Assembly (NCBI GenBank): GCA_030590405.1
Contig: JAUUYO010000012.1
Location: 1-23,152, forward strand
From: Kangiellaceae bacterium
GTDB lineage: Bacteria; Pseudomonadota; Gammaproteobacteria; Enterobacterales; Kangiellaceae
Length of the DNA: 23,152 nucleotides
Direction of reading: 5' to 3'
The notes under the pieces were generated by a model, which did no database searches, was not told the DNA's origin, and saw nothing but the letters and a program-made list of their open reading frames with translations. Below are positions 23,027-23,152 of the stretch, piece after piece (positions within the stretch are counted from its first letter, which is position 1; the number at the start of each line of letters is the position of its first letter). A program made the translations under genes and the position numbers.

Positions 23027-23152
23027 TGCGCTCGCCCAACTATAAAAAACAACAAGGTTTTACCCTGTTAGAAATTATTATCGCAATGGCGATCGCTGCT
23101 TTAATTGGTGTCGCTGCAATGAATTTGCTGGACAGTGCGACGGTGGCTCACC
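23026..23152 (+). CDS. gspJ: Minor pseudopilin GspJ (5' part only)
   Basis: The frame starts with ATG 23026, overlapping the gspI stop (TAATG), and is open to the window end, giving 42 residues. The leader MRSPNYKKQQG is cut before FTLLEIIIAMAIAALIG, with Glu at +5, a standard prepilin start. Position right after gspI identifies it as gspJ. The rest, and presumably gspK, L, M and N, lie beyond the window. Confidence 0.92.
   Translation, partial: MRSPNYKKQQGFTLLEIIIAMAIAALIGVAAMNLLDSATVAH

Noticed and set aside
1..23152. CRISPR arrays, tRNA or rRNA genes, intact insertion sequences
   Set aside because: No evenly spaced long repeats, cloverleaf genes, rRNA-like blocks or transposase genes were seen on either strand.

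Overview
The window reads as the chromosome of a Gram-negative, probably marine, gammaproteobacterium. This rests on an AT-leaning composition, a TonB-dependent receptor, a Na+/solute symporter, a second-type elongation factor G, and an hslR gene divergent from a type II secretion operon. No species assignment is possible from the sequence alone.

Region 1 (1-10355) is a compact sugar-solute utilisation locus in two divergent arms. The leftward arm encodes a cytoplasmic GH63 hydrolase of the mannosylglycerate/glucosylglycerate hydrolase type, a PfkB fructokinase and an AGE-family mannose isomerase that is cut by the window edge. The rightward arm encodes a TonB-dependent receptor, an SSS sodium symporter, a MOFRL-type glycerate 2-kinase and a ROK regulator. 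Read together they spell a complete pathway. An outer-membrane receptor and Na+ symport bring in alpha-mannosylglycerate (digeneaside, a red-algal solute) intact. The hydrolase splits it into mannose and glycerate. Mannose goes to fructose and then fructose-6-phosphate, while glycerate goes to 2-phosphoglycerate. This PTS-independent route differs from the E. coli mng system and is the main candidate novelty. The substrate is inferred, not proven. The 207-bp divergent control region carries several inverted repeats suitable as operators for the ROK protein.

Region 2 (10356-11968) is an accessory patch. It holds an intergenic stretch with a possible ROK 3'-end remnant, a leftward three-gene cassette of small unrecognised proteins (184, 64 and 40 aa), a gene-poor stretch with a possible decayed reading frame, and a very elaborate nested palindrome that ends in the terminator of the next gene.

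Region 3 (11969-14751) holds leftward genes for an EF-G paralogue (EF-G 2 type) and the ribosome-associated S4-domain protein HslR.

Region 4 (15090-23152) is the rightward type II secretion operon gspC-D-E-F-G-H-I-J, with gspJ cut by the window end. Order and tight spacing are canonical, but palindromic repeat elements sit in the C-D, F-G and G-H gaps. GspH has a large hydrophilic insertion, and gspI starts with TTG behind a 12-bp tandem repeat and has Ala at the position before the prepilin cleavage site.
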